DNA from: Candidatus Limnocylindrales bacterium
GTDB taxonomy: Bacteria > Moduliflexota > Moduliflexia > Moduliflexales > JAUQPW01
NCBI GenBank assembly: GCA_035559535.1
Contig: DATMBG010000044.1
Span: 173,072-237,071 of the forward strand
Length of the DNA: 64,000 bases
Direction of reading: 5' to 3'
Position numbers and translations under genes: made by a program. This document shows positions 25,958 to 34,393 of this stretch, piece after piece (within the stretch, counting starts at the first letter, position 1; the number at the start of each line of letters is the position of its first letter). The notes below the pieces were generated by a model. The model had not been told where the DNA came from, ran no database searches, and saw only the letters and a program-made list of their open reading frames with translations.

Positions 25958-27349
25958 ATGGCACGGATCGTTATTATTGAGGATGAGACCATCCTGGCAA
26001 AATCTATTGCCCGATCGCTGATGAAGATTGGTCATGAATGCTTACTGGCCGAAACGGCCGAAGAAGGACTAAAGCTGATCGGAGAGAAAAGACCTGATTT
26101 AGTTCTCCTGGATATGAAATTACCCGGTATGACCGGACTAGAAGCCCTACACCAGATCAAAGCGATCGATCCGGATATTCTGGTTATTATTATTACTGCC
26201 CATAGTACCGTCGAAACGGCTGTGGAGGCCATGAAATCGGGTGCGTATGACTATCTGCAAAAACCTCTAGATAAGGATGAGTTGATTCTTATTATCGACA
26301 GAGCTCTGGAGCGGGATCAACTTAAACATAAGCTTTCGTACTATCAACAGAAAGAAGCCGAGCAGTTCAGTCAGCTAAAAATCCTGGGGGAATGTCCGGC
26401 TATTCAGCAGATTAAAACCTTTATCGAACGAATTTCTCGATTTGATCCCAATTCCAGTGCAGATCTTCCAACGGTTTTACTTTCTGGAGAAACCGGAACC
26501 GGTAAAGATCTGGTTGCCCGGGTCATCCATGCAAAAAGTCCGTTTGCCGACCAGCCTTTTGTTGAGATAAACTGTACGGCTCTCCCCGACAGTCTCATTG
26601 AATCGGAGCTTTTTGGTTATGAAAAGGGGGCTTTTACAGATGCACGAACTTCCAAGCAAGGATTATTTGAGGCCGCAAATGGAGGTTCCATTTTCTTGAA
26701 TGAAGTCGGAGAACTCAATCTGCAAGCTCAAGCCAAATTGCTGAAGGTCATCGAGCAGAAACAGGTTCGTCGACTCGGAAGTGTTCGAGATCGCCGGGTG
26801 AATGTCAGGATTATTGCCGCGACGAATCGAGATCTGGAGAAAGCCGTTCAAGAAGGGAAGTTTAGAGAAGATCTTTTTTATCGACTAAAAGTTATTACGA
26901 TCCAGCTTCCTCCTTTACGGGAGCGGGGAGAGGATATCCTCCTCCTTGCGGAGCATTTCCTGAAAGAGTTTATTCGTAAATACAACAGCCCGCCCAAGTC
27001 TTTTAGTGAGGCGGCTATTCAAGCCATGAAGCAGTATTCCTGGCCAGGTAATGTAAGGGAGTTGGCCCATGTCATTGAAAGAGCGGTTTTGATGAGTGAT
27101 CATCCTACCCTTTCGCCGGCTAATCTAGGTTTAGAAAATCAGTATCCCATCTTCCATACCACACCGGATAATCAACTTCAGATTGAATTTCCCAGTACCG
27201 GTATCAATCTGGAAGACGTTGAGCGGCAACTTATCGAGAAAGCCCTGGAAATTACCCGGGGTAATGTGACAGAAGCAGCCCGTAAATTAGGAATCGGTCG
27301 AGAGGCTCTCCGATACCGGGTACAAAAACATGGTATCAAAATCGGTTGA
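25958..27349 (+). CDS. Sigma54-dependent response regulator, NtrC family
   Basis: About 463 residues from the ATG at 25958. The frame extends 14 codons upstream only through the inverted repeat. The receiver domain has the phosphoacceptor D52 in LLDMKLPGMTG and the K in LQKPLDKDE. The AAA+ domain has Walker A GETGTGKD (near residue 178), NCTALPDSLIESELFG, and the sigma54-contact loop written GAFTDA instead of the common GAFTGA. FYRLKVITIQLPPLRER and WPGNVREL follow, and a Fis-type helix-turn-helix lies at the C-terminus (NVTEAARKLGIGREALRYRV). It should activate sigma54 promoters when phosphorylated by the kinase encoded upstream. Confidence 0.93.
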   Translation: MARIVIIEDETILAKSIARSLMKIGHECLLAETAEEGLKLIGEKRPDLVLLDMKLPGMTGLEALHQIKAIDPDILVIIITAHSTVETAVEAMKSGAYDYLQKPLDKDELILIIDRALERDQLKHKLSYYQQKEAEQFSQLKILGECPAIQQIKTFIERISRFDPNSSADLPTVLLSGETGTGKDLVARVIHAKSPFADQPFVEINCTALPDSLIESELFGYEKGAFTDARTSKQGLFEAANGGSIFLNEVGELNLQAQAKLLKVIEQKQVRRLGSVRDRRVNVRIIAATNRDLEKAVQEGKFREDLFYRLKVITIQLPPLRERGEDILLLAEHFLKEFIRKYNSPPKSFSEAAIQAMKQYSWPGNVRELAHVIERAVLMSDHPTLSPANLGLENQYPIFHTTPDNQLQIEFPSTGINLEDVERQLIEKALEITRGNVTEAARKLGIGREALRYRVQKHGIKIG

Positions 27350-27667
27350 AATCAACCAATGGTTTATTTCAACCAGGTTATATGCCCCATTTAAAAATTT
27401 TTAAGTAACCTGCCTTTCCTGCAAGTCTTTAACTTTAAATATCTTACATATCCTCCCCCATAAAATTTGCTTAGATGGTATAGTTATTGCCTATGAAAGA
27501 AGCTGATAGAAGATTTATACCCATGGAACAGATAACCCTTTGCCTCACAAGAGGGATACGAGAGGCTGGAGTTTCAGTTCCTAAAAGGAATGGATGGGAA
27601 ATTAGGCTTATACACTAGACAAAATTTGCCCATAGATAAGGTGAAACCTTTACTCTAAAGGACTATT
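27350..27667. other. 318-bp gap without a supported gene
   Basis: No gene is supported. A 41-codon open frame at 27493-27618 has no ribosome site. The stretch GGTTGAAATCAACCAATGGTTTATTTCAACC right after the regulator stop contains short complementary words that could form a terminator-like hairpin. Confidence 0.4.
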
Positions 27668-28201
27668 ATGAAGATAAAAAGAATTGTAATTCTTATCTTT
27701 TTTGCAGTAATGATTTCTCAATTGGTTTTTGCCCAGGAGCAACCCCAGCTTAAGATAGCCGTATGGGATCTTAAGCTAGATCTTAGCCTGGCTAACGCAA
27801 GTGCTCCTGAAGATCAAGAGGTTGTGAAAAGAGCGAGCGATCGGTTACGGGCAGAAATAAATAAGAAGGTCCATTATGCTTTGATAGATCCAACCCAAGT
27901 CAATCAGGTCCTTGAATCCCTGAAGGCAAAGGGATCTGGGTGTGGGAGTTATGAATGTATTTTAGAAGCTGGAAGGATTCTGAAGGCAGATCGCGCGCTT
28001 GTAGGTAAGATTGTCAAGATCAGTACACTTATTTCCATCGTATCTGCCCAAATGGTAGACGTAAAGTCGGGTAAAATTTTAAAAGAAGAAATTTTTGAAT
28101 TAAAGGGAAATTTTCCGGATATTATACCTCAGGGTATGCCTGCTTTATCACGTCGGATAACCGAAGAATCGGATGACAGGTTTCCCCTGTCTTTACAGTG
28201 A
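27668..28201 (+). CDS. Secreted DUF2380-like protein
   Basis: A 177-residue protein with a signal peptide (RIVILIFFAVMISQLVFA, cleavage after AQ). The mature part starts LKIAVWDLKLDLS. It then has a helix with SDRLRAEINKKVHYALID, a pair of cysteines in GSGCGSYECILEAGRILKAD, and DRALVGKIVKISTLISI. This strand-helix order with a CxxxxC segment matches the DUF2380 family of predicted secreted proteins. I recall such proteins near PQQ-linked alcohol oxidation systems, which would suit this window. No enzyme activity is known. Confidence 0.7.
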   Translation: MKIKRIVILIFFAVMISQLVFAQEQPQLKIAVWDLKLDLSLANASAPEDQEVVKRASDRLRAEINKKVHYALIDPTQVNQVLESLKAKGSGCGSYECILEAGRILKADRALVGKIVKISTLISIVSAQMVDVKSGKILKEEIFELKGNFPDIIPQGMPALSRRITEESDDRFPLSLQ

Positions 28202-28297
28202 GGATAACCTTAAAGGAGGGATAACGGGACCGGATCAATGATCCCTCATCCAGGGTTAAAGAGATGAAGGATCATTGTTGAGGAGTGATTAAGGCTT

Positions 28298-29179
28298 ATG
28301 AGTCAAAAGGAACGAAACGAAGAGATTTTAAATATCCAGGAATTAGGTTCAGGAGAAATCCAAAAAAAGATGGCCCAGGGTTGTGATACCGTGCTGATTC
28401 CCATTGGAAGTTGTGAGCGACATGGCAATCCTTATACTCCTTTGGGAACCGATGGGCTTGTGAGTTTTGCCATAGTGGAACGGGCTGCCCGAAAAGCGGA
28501 CGTATTGTATACCCCTCTTATGCCATTCGGGTATGCTCCCCACCATATGGGAAAAGTAGGTGAGGGGGCTGGAACGATCACGCTCTCTGCCGAGACCTAT
28601 CGACGGGTTCTCATGGATATCGGTCGAAGCCTTATTTTTCATGGATTTAATAAGCTCATTTTTGTATCTTTCCACAGCTTCAACGTAACCAACGCCGAAG
28701 AAGTGCTTTTTTCGCTTCGATTTCATACAGGGGCTTTTGTAGCCTTTTACGGTGGGCGAGAAACCCCCAATGTCCAACAAATACTTGGGTCTACCCCGGA
28801 TCGATTGGCCAGTGATTTTGAAGCTTCCATGATTCTTGCGCTGATGGGTGATAAAGGTCTTCATGAGGAACATATGAACCGATCGTACCGGATTCATGCA
28901 CCAGAATGGATGGGGTCTGCATTTACAAAACGAGCTGGAACCGGTATGGCTGTGAACTTCAAAGGCTCTGAAAATATCTTCTTGGGCATGGACGATTTTG
29001 AATTTGTCGAACCGGTTTCTCGGGTTGATCAGGGAGTTTCCAAGGCCAGTGCTGAAAAAGGCAGAATGATTCTGGATCGGGCCGCACAAGACCTGGCCGA
29101 GTTTGTAGAAGAAGTTAAAAAGATGAAAATCGAAGTCAGGAACCGAGACTTCCCAGACAGAGCAAGACCTCTCTTTTAG
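28298..29179 (+). CDS. Creatininase-family amidohydrolase
   Basis: A 293-residue protein of the creatininase family. The metal-binding residues are visible: E and H in IPIGSCERHGN, D in LGTDG, H in VSFHSFNVTN and E in ASDFEASMIL. Relatives open cyclic amides such as creatinine or cleave amide bonds in cofactor and riboflavin-related pathways. The usual GHGGN motif is changed to FHSFN, so the substrate is probably not creatinine. It begins a plus-strand cluster with two flavin oxidoreductases and an isochorismatase-fold protein, which suggests breakdown of a nitrogen-containing compound. Confidence 0.82.
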   Translation: MSQKERNEEILNIQELGSGEIQKKMAQGCDTVLIPIGSCERHGNPYTPLGTDGLVSFAIVERAARKADVLYTPLMPFGYAPHHMGKVGEGAGTITLSAETYRRVLMDIGRSLIFHGFNKLIFVSFHSFNVTNAEEVLFSLRFHTGAFVAFYGGRETPNVQQILGSTPDRLASDFEASMILALMGDKGLHEEHMNRSYRIHAPEWMGSAFTKRAGTGMAVNFKGSENIFLGMDDFEFVEPVSRVDQGVSKASAEKGRMILDRAAQDLAEFVEEVKKMKIEVRNRDFPDRARPLF

Positions 29180-29186
29180 CTTGAGA

Positions 29187-29222
29187 CTTAAGGTTTGAGG
29201 CTTAGGATGCCTGAGCCTTAAG
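29187..29222. repeat. Small hairpin between creatininase-like and oxidoreductase genes
   Basis: CTTAAGG at 29187 pairs with CCTTAAG at 29216, and inside it AGGCTTAGG pairs imperfectly with CTGAGCCT. It fills the short junction of the two genes. Confidence 0.5.
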
Positions 29223-29248
29223 CCCCCGTCTCTGGCCTCTTAACTAAA

Positions 29249-30250
29249 ATGAAATTTGGATTTTTCGTAACCGGAACCGCTTCGGCGGATTATGCAGAGC
29301 TATTGGAGCAGGCTATATATGGTGAAGAATTAGGATTTGATACGGTCTGGTTAAGGGAACGGCACTTCAATACCGTTGCCGGGCGTAATCTTTGGCCATC
29401 CCCTTTGATCATTGGGGCTTATATTGCTGCAAAAACAAGTCGGCTCCGCATTGGAATTGGGAGCCGTATTTTACCGCTGGACCATCCCATTCATATCGCT
29501 GAGGATGCGGCTACAGTCGATGTAATCAGCGGGGGAAGACTGGATTTTGGAGTTGCCAGAGTGGGAGAAAACGAGCTCTACCAACGAGGATTTGGAGTAC
29601 CTCAGGAAGAGACCCGGGGAAGGTTTGAAGAAAGCCTGGATATTATTCTTCAGGCCTGGACTCAGCAACGTATTTCCTATCAAGGTAAGTATTATAAAAT
29701 TCCAGAAGTAACCATTCTCCCCAAGCCCATTCAGCGTCCTCACCCCCCGGTGTTTGTGGTCGGAAAGGGTCCGGAAAGCCTAAGCCTGGCCGCCAGAAAA
29801 GGTTTCCCTATTTTCATTGCGGCGGCTCAAATGATTCCAGAAGTGAAGAAAACCCAAGAGTTTTACTGGAAAGAGCTGGAAGCCGCAGGCCACAGCCGGG
29901 ATCGAATAGAACTCCCTGTTAACCGCTTTATCTATGTGGCGGAAACCATGGCAAAGGCCAAAGCAGAAATGGAAGAACCCTTCATGGCCTTCTTGAGCCG
30001 GGGCACCACGTCAGATATTAAAGAATATTTCTTCCGGGAAGAAAAAGATTTAACATTCGATAACTTGTTCAAGGAAGCCTGTATATTTGGAGATCCTGAT
30101 TACTGCATCCAACAAATCCAGCGACTCCAGAAAGAAATCGATTTAAAATACCTGCTCTGTACCTTTAATTATTTCACCATCGATCTCAAGCAGAGCCTCA
30201 AGTCCATGGAGATGTTTGCGAAATACGTCATGCCCCATTTTAAAAAGTAA
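29249..30250 (+). CDS. LLM-class flavin-dependent oxidoreductase (copy 1)
   Basis: A 333-residue luciferase-like TIM barrel. It starts MKFGFFVTGTASADY and contains YGEELGFDTVWLRERHF, LRIGIGSRILPLDHPIHIAED, ATVDVISGGRLDFGVARVG and PHPPVFVVGKGPES, the standard landmarks for FMN or F420 binding. Members use reduced flavin to oxidise or open diverse substrates. A close paralogue lies 1.2 kb downstream; the two align along the whole length, so they arose by duplication. The flavin type is not certain from sequence. No flavin reductase gene is nearby. Confidence 0.9.
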   Translation: MKFGFFVTGTASADYAELLEQAIYGEELGFDTVWLRERHFNTVAGRNLWPSPLIIGAYIAAKTSRLRIGIGSRILPLDHPIHIAEDAATVDVISGGRLDFGVARVGENELYQRGFGVPQEETRGRFEESLDIILQAWTQQRISYQGKYYKIPEVTILPKPIQRPHPPVFVVGKGPESLSLAARKGFPIFIAAAQMIPEVKKTQEFYWKELEAAGHSRDRIELPVNRFIYVAETMAKAKAEMEEPFMAFLSRGTTSDIKEYFFREEKDLTFDNLFKEACIFGDPDYCIQQIQRLQKEIDLKYLLCTFNYFTIDLKQSLKSMEMFAKYVMPHFKK

Positions 30251-30366
30251 ATAGTTAAGGTAAATCATACCGGCTAAAGAGGGGGCTTACAGATGTAGAG
30301 ATTCGGAGCCAGGGGAGGAAAAGATCTCCGGCTCCGGGTTTCCATACTCTGGTCCTCTGGTTATTG

Positions 30367-30957
30367 ATGCTCTCATCATTAAAGAACGCTGCGCTTCTCA
30401 TGATAGATTTACAGAGGGATTTTTGTGGAGTGGATGGGGCATATGCCCGAAATGGGGTCCCGGTAAACGAAATTCGAAAAATTATACCCCCTTTACAAGA
30501 GGTAGTTAAAGTTTGTAAAAGGGGAAAAATTCCGGTTATTGCTTCTCAATATCTTATTTTAACGGATTTAGAAGGCCAGCCTCTTTTGTCCCCCCAGATT
30601 CTTAAAGTGAGACCTTTTCTGGCTAAAGAGGGTTTCCGACTCGGAACTCCCGGGTTTGAAATCATTGAAGAACTTCCACCACCTGATTATAAAATCGAAA
30701 AAGTAGCTTTCAGTGCCTTCTATAATACGCGTTTGGAGTTTTTATTGAAAAAACTCAATATTACTTCCCTGCTTATAGCAGGGGTTGGGACAAATGGAGC
30801 CGTAGAATCAACGGTACGAGATGCCCATTTAAGAGATTATACCCTCTACCTCCTGGAGGATTGTATGGCCGGATTTAATCCGGCTTTACATGAAGCCAGC
30901 TTAAAAAATATGGCAACCCTTGGACAGGTTATTAACTCTTCCGTTGTCCTTAGTTAA
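30367..30957 (+). CDS. Isochorismatase-fold hydrolase lacking the catalytic cysteine
   Basis: About 196 residues from the ATG at 30367 (a TTG precedes it). The fold landmarks are LLMIDLQRDF with the catalytic Asp, EKVAFSAFYNT with the Lys, and LLIAGVGTNGAVESTVRDA. In cysteine hydrolases the last block usually reads TNVCVEST; here alanine replaces the nucleophile cysteine. The Asp and Lys are kept. True isochorismatases also lack this Cys, so activity on a vinyl ether or another acid-catalysed reaction is possible; loss of activity is the alternative. It lies between the two LLM oxidoreductase genes. Confidence 0.82.
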   Translation: MLSSLKNAALLMIDLQRDFCGVDGAYARNGVPVNEIRKIIPPLQEVVKVCKRGKIPVIASQYLILTDLEGQPLLSPQILKVRPFLAKEGFRLGTPGFEIIEELPPPDYKIEKVAFSAFYNTRLEFLLKKLNITSLLIAGVGTNGAVESTVRDAHLRDYTLYLLEDCMAGFNPALHEASLKNMATLGQVINSSVVLS

Positions 30958-30963
30958 TAATCT

Positions 30964-31032
30964 GTTGTCCGTTGTAGCCCCACCCCTACCCTCACAGGCG
31001 GGGAGGGTAGGGGTGGGGCTACAACGGACAAC
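30964..31032. repeat. Perfect 30-bp-stem palindrome with GTTGTCCG ends
   Basis: The left arm 30964-30993 begins GTTGTCCGTTGTAGCCCCAC; the right arm 31003-31032 is its exact complement, with a 9-base loop. It begins 7 bases after the stop of the isochorismatase-fold gene. Its outer bases match the palindromes at 55053-55080 and 38627-38707. There is no U-run, so it is not a standard terminator; a small mobile palindrome or RNA processing site is possible. Confidence 0.9.
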
Positions 31033-31049
31033 CCTTCACGGACAAAGTT

Positions 31050-31454
31050 ATGCCGCGATCAGAAACGCTGAGTACTTATATAGATGCCCCGTTTGATAAA
31101 GTTTGGGATTTTATTGCCAATCCGGAGAATCTTCACCTCTGGACGGTGGATTTTGCGCAGGCTCCCCCTCAAAAGGTAGGTGACCTTTATAAGGTACAAA
31201 CACCTCGTGGTGAGCGAGATTTATTTGTTAAACAGAATAAGGAGTTTGGAGTTATCGATTTTTATTTCGGTACGGGAGGTAATTATGGCTGCTCCCCATC
31301 TCGGATTATCAGATCTGGAGATGGCGTGATTTATATTTTTACCCAATTTGAACCGACAGGGGCTCCCCCTGGGCTGTTTGAGGTTCTGGTTGGAAATGTT
31401 AAAAAGGAGCTGGCTATTCTGAAAGATCTCCTGGAATCTAAAGAAAAAATTTAA
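31050..31454 (+). CDS. SRPBCC (START/Bet v 1-like) family protein
   Basis: A 134-residue protein. It starts with the typical SRPBCC strand and helix, TLSTYIDAPFDKVWDFIANPENLHLW. Beta strands follow (DLYKVQTPRGERDLFV, IDFYFGTGGNYG) and a long C-terminal helix ends it (EVLVGNVKKELAILKDLLES). Such proteins bind hydrophobic ligands or act as small cyclases and hydrolases. It lies between the two LLM oxidoreductase genes, 25 bases before the second, so it may handle their substrate or product. Confidence 0.78.
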   Translation: MPRSETLSTYIDAPFDKVWDFIANPENLHLWTVDFAQAPPQKVGDLYKVQTPRGERDLFVKQNKEFGVIDFYFGTGGNYGCSPSRIIRSGDGVIYIFTQFEPTGAPPGLFEVLVGNVKKELAILKDLLESKEKI

Positions 31455-31479
31455 CCTTACTAAACACGGAGGGAGTGAT

Positions 31480-32475
31480 ATGAAATTCGGGATCTTCATT
31501 ATGGGCACGCAATGTGGAACCTATTTGGATATTTTAGATCAAATGGAATATGCGGAGGAGCTGGGATTTGACGCCGTATGGCTGGCCGAGCGCTATTTCC
31601 AGCATAGCCCTCTTCTTTGGCCATCTCCTTTAACTATTGCGGGTTTTCTGGCAGCCAGAACCAAAAGGATTCGGATTGGACTTGCTGCACGAATTCTACC
31701 TTTTCATCACCCTCTTCATGTGGCTGAAGACGTGGCTACGGTGGATATTTTAAGCCAGGGACGTTTTAACTTTGGGGTTACACGGGCTGGCCTGGATGAA
31801 CTCTTCCATCAAGTTTTCCAGGCTCCCCTCGAAGAAACCCGAGACCGCTTTAAGGAGGCTTTGGATATTATTTTCCAGGCTTGGACTCAACCCAAGGTTT
31901 CTTACCAGGGTAAATACTATCAAATACCCGAAGTAACCGTCTTTCCCAAACCTTTTCAGAAACCGCATCCACCCGTATTTATGGTGGCGAATACCCCAGA
32001 ATCTATTCAGTTTGCTGCCCAACGAAAGTATCCCATTTTTATCAACGGGGCACAGAGAATCCAAGAAATGCAATATAATCAGCAACTCTATTGGAAGGCG
32101 TTTGATGAAGCCGGACACGATCGATCTGGAGTTCATTTGCTGGTAAATCGTTTTATCTATGTAGCCGATACTACGAACCAGGCCCGGGATGAGATGGAAA
32201 AACCCTTTATGACCTTCATCGATGAAAAAGCCCCGGACTTGAAACAATTTCTTATCCGTAAATACGGAGAGAAAGGCCTGGATTTCGATTTCTTAGCCGA
32301 TAATATTTGTATCTTCGGAGACCCGGCCTACTGTGTTAACAGACTTAAAGAACTTCAAGAGAAAATCGACCTTCGTTACCTGCTCTGCACTTTAAACTTT
32401 ATCACCGTAGACCACCAAAGATGTGTAAAATCCATGGAACGATTTGCCCGGGAAGTCATGCCCCATTTCCAATAA
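31480..32475 (+). CDS. LLM-class flavin-dependent oxidoreductase (copy 2)
   Basis: A 331-residue luciferase-like enzyme, paralogue of the 29249 gene. Shared landmarks are YAEELGFDAVWLAERYF, LWPSPLTIAGFLAART, ILPFHHPLHVAEDVATVDIL, GKYYQIPEVTVFPKPF and the C-terminal RYLLCTLNFITVD. GGAGG lies about 7 bases before the ATG. Differences are concentrated near the N-terminal active-site loops (GTQCGTY for GTASADY), which may mean a different substrate or a heteromeric pair. Confidence 0.9.
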   Translation: MKFGIFIMGTQCGTYLDILDQMEYAEELGFDAVWLAERYFQHSPLLWPSPLTIAGFLAARTKRIRIGLAARILPFHHPLHVAEDVATVDILSQGRFNFGVTRAGLDELFHQVFQAPLEETRDRFKEALDIIFQAWTQPKVSYQGKYYQIPEVTVFPKPFQKPHPPVFMVANTPESIQFAAQRKYPIFINGAQRIQEMQYNQQLYWKAFDEAGHDRSGVHLLVNRFIYVADTTNQARDEMEKPFMTFIDEKAPDLKQFLIRKYGEKGLDFDFLADNICIFGDPAYCVNRLKELQEKIDLRYLLCTLNFITVDHQRCVKSMERFAREVMPHFQ

Positions 32476-32486
32476 AACATAATCCC

Positions 32487-32558
32487 AAAGAGCCTGAAGG
32501 ATATGCCCCACCCCAAACCCCCCTGTGTACTGGGAGAGGCATATCCTTCAGGCTCTTT
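32487..32558. terminator. Strong inverted repeat after the second LLM oxidoreductase
   Basis: Perfect 21-bp arms (AAAGAGCCTGAAGGATATGC plus one base) at 32487-32507 and 32538-32558, with a 30-base C-rich centre. On the plus strand the right arm ends CTCTTTGG, a weak U-run. Confidence 0.75.
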
Positions 32559-32581
32559 GGAGTTAAAACTCTTCTGTATCC

Positions 32582-34216
32582 ATGAATCAGACTATACCCT
32601 GCGATGTCCTCGTCATAGGTGGTGGAGGAGCAGGTCTTCGCACGGCCATTGAGGCAAAAAAACTCGCAAACAAGGTTGTCCTGGCCAGTAAAGGAGAAGC
32701 CGGACGCAGTGGAAGTACCATGTATTCAGGCTGTTCCATGATTGCCACTCTTCCCACAGACCCTGAGGAAGCCTTTCGCCTGCATTTTCAAGATACGCTG
32801 TTTGTCGGTAAATTTCTTAACGATCCAACCCTGGTAGAAGATCTTGTTAATCGGGCAGGGGAAGAAGTTCTGGCCATTGAACAAATGGGTGTTAAGATTC
32901 ACAAAAAGAAAGGGGGTTTCCTCATGGGAAGGCCGGATGATGCACCAAACCCCAGTGCTGTGGAACCGGATTATACGGGATACGAGTTTCGGGTTCGAGG
33001 AGCTGCGTTAACACAACCTCTGAGAAAATATGCCGATCAAATAGGGGTTCAGGTCATGGATGGGATTACAATCCTACAGTTGATCGTCGAAGATGGAGAA
33101 ATAACCGGAGCGGTAGGGGTAGATACTCAAATTGGAGAAACGTATGTTTTTGCAGCCAAGGCGGTGGTTCTGGCCAGTGGGGGGGCCGGTCAATTGTATG
33201 CTTTTACCAGCAACAGTCCGGATATTACTGGAGATTCCTATAGCCTCGCCCTAGAAGCCGGAGTTATACTGCGGGATATGGAATTTGTGGAGTTTAACCC
33301 CTGCCGCCTGCTCTTCCCTGACATGCCCACCAACCTACCTCCCGATCTTTTTACCTATGGAGCAGTTCTACGGAATGCTAACGGAGAGAGATTCATCTTG
33401 AACCATAATCCCAAAGGAGAAGAAAACTCTTTCCGGGAAGAAATGCCCCGACTCGTATACCTGGAAGTCAAGGAAGGCCGCGGGGTTCAAGGAGGTGTGT
33501 ATCTCGATGCAACGCCAATTCCCCTAGATATTTGGGAAACCCGATATCCGGCTTTGTTTACCGCATTAAAAAATCAAGGGGTAGATCCTCAAAAGGATTA
33601 TTTAATTTTTGGAGTGCGCGCCAACATGTTTGCAGGGGGTGTTAAAATCACCCGACAGGGGGAAAGTAACATTTCAGGGCTCTTTGCCGTCGGTGAAGCC
33701 GCCGGGGGTGTACATGGAGCAAAACGGTTTGGTGGAAACTCCGTAGCCCATACCCTTGTCTCAGGTGCCATTACCGGTCGGGCGGCTGCCTGGCACGCTC
33801 AGAAACGCAGAGAAATTCCAGATTTACAGGGTCACTTAGAAAATGGCTTTGTAAAGAGGTCGGGAACCTTATCCGTAGAAGAAGTCAGTCAACATCTCCG
33901 ACGAAGTATGTGGGAAAACGTCTCCTTTATCCGCTCAGAAACCTCCTTACAAAAGGCAAGGGCAGACATTCAGGCTTGTAGAAAGGCTCTGGAAGATTGT
34001 AGAATCGATGATTTAGCAGACTGGCTGCAGTATAAAATTACCTGTGGGATGTGTCTGGTTGCTGAAGCCATTACCGCATCTGCCCTTTACCGTAAAGAGA
34101 GTCGAGGACCCCATTACCGGGAGGATTATCCAAATCAAGATAAGGGTTGGCTGGGCAGTGTAGAGGTTCAGAAAATTGGCTCAGACCTGGTATTAAGTTT
34201 TAAACCCAAAACATAA
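32582..34216 (+). CDS. FAD-dependent oxidoreductase, succinate dehydrogenase/L-aspartate oxidase flavoprotein family
   Basis: A 544-residue flavoprotein. It has an N-terminal dinucleotide site VLVIGGGGAGLRTAIEA, then GEAGRSGSTMYSGCSM, where succinate dehydrogenase relatives hold the FAD, and AVVLASGGAGQLYAFTSN in the middle. A second FAD contact is LFAVGEAAGGVHGAKRFGGN, followed by SGAITGRAAAWHA. The C-terminal helical domain keeps the arginine-rich SLQKARADIQACRKALED pattern. It could oxidise an organic acid or related compound; no partner iron-sulfur subunit is near. It belongs by position to the LLM cluster. Confidence 0.87.
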   Translation: MNQTIPCDVLVIGGGGAGLRTAIEAKKLANKVVLASKGEAGRSGSTMYSGCSMIATLPTDPEEAFRLHFQDTLFVGKFLNDPTLVEDLVNRAGEEVLAIEQMGVKIHKKKGGFLMGRPDDAPNPSAVEPDYTGYEFRVRGAALTQPLRKYADQIGVQVMDGITILQLIVEDGEITGAVGVDTQIGETYVFAAKAVVLASGGAGQLYAFTSNSPDITGDSYSLALEAGVILRDMEFVEFNPCRLLFPDMPTNLPPDLFTYGAVLRNANGERFILNHNPKGEENSFREEMPRLVYLEVKEGRGVQGGVYLDATPIPLDIWETRYPALFTALKNQGVDPQKDYLIFGVRANMFAGGVKITRQGESNISGLFAVGEAAGGVHGAKRFGGNSVAHTLVSGAITGRAAAWHAQKRREIPDLQGHLENGFVKRSGTLSVEEVSQHLRRSMWENVSFIRSETSLQKARADIQACRKALEDCRIDDLADWLQYKITCGMCLVAEAITASALYRKESRGPHYREDYPNQDKGWLGSVEVQKIGSDLVLSFKPKT

Positions 34217-34225
34217 AATTATTTT

Positions 34226-34389
34226 ATTTAATCCTAAAGACACAAAGAGTATAGAGAGGATCAATATGGAGACCCCGGAGACGCAGAGATATAAGGGATC
34301 GCAAGATTTAATTCCCTTCTCTCTATGTCGTTGCCTCCTGGGGTTGTGGAATTCCTCAAAGTGTTCTTTGGGCCTTTGGGGTTTTAAGT
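34226..34389. repeat. Long imperfect inverted repeat
   Basis: ATCCTAAAGACACAAAGAG on the left pairs loosely with CTTTGGGCCTTTGGGG on the right. Inside, ACCCCGGAGACGCAGAGA pairs with TGTCGTTGCCTCCTGGGGT around 34320-34345. It fills the gap between the flavoprotein and the binding-protein gene. Confidence 0.5.
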
Positions 34390-34393
34390 AATT

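Noticed and set aside
27493-27618. 41-codon open frame after the sigma54 regulator
   Set aside because: No ribosome site, no recognisable protein features, and such length is expected by chance.
28349-29089. Long open frame antisense to the creatininase-like gene (about 246 codons)
   Set aside because: It is a shadow of the sense gene; its sequence has no domain features.
28298-32475. Rut-type pyrimidine degradation operon
   Set aside because: No RutC/D/F-like genes are present, the RutB-like protein lacks the catalytic Cys, and the LLM proteins lack a flavin reductase partner.
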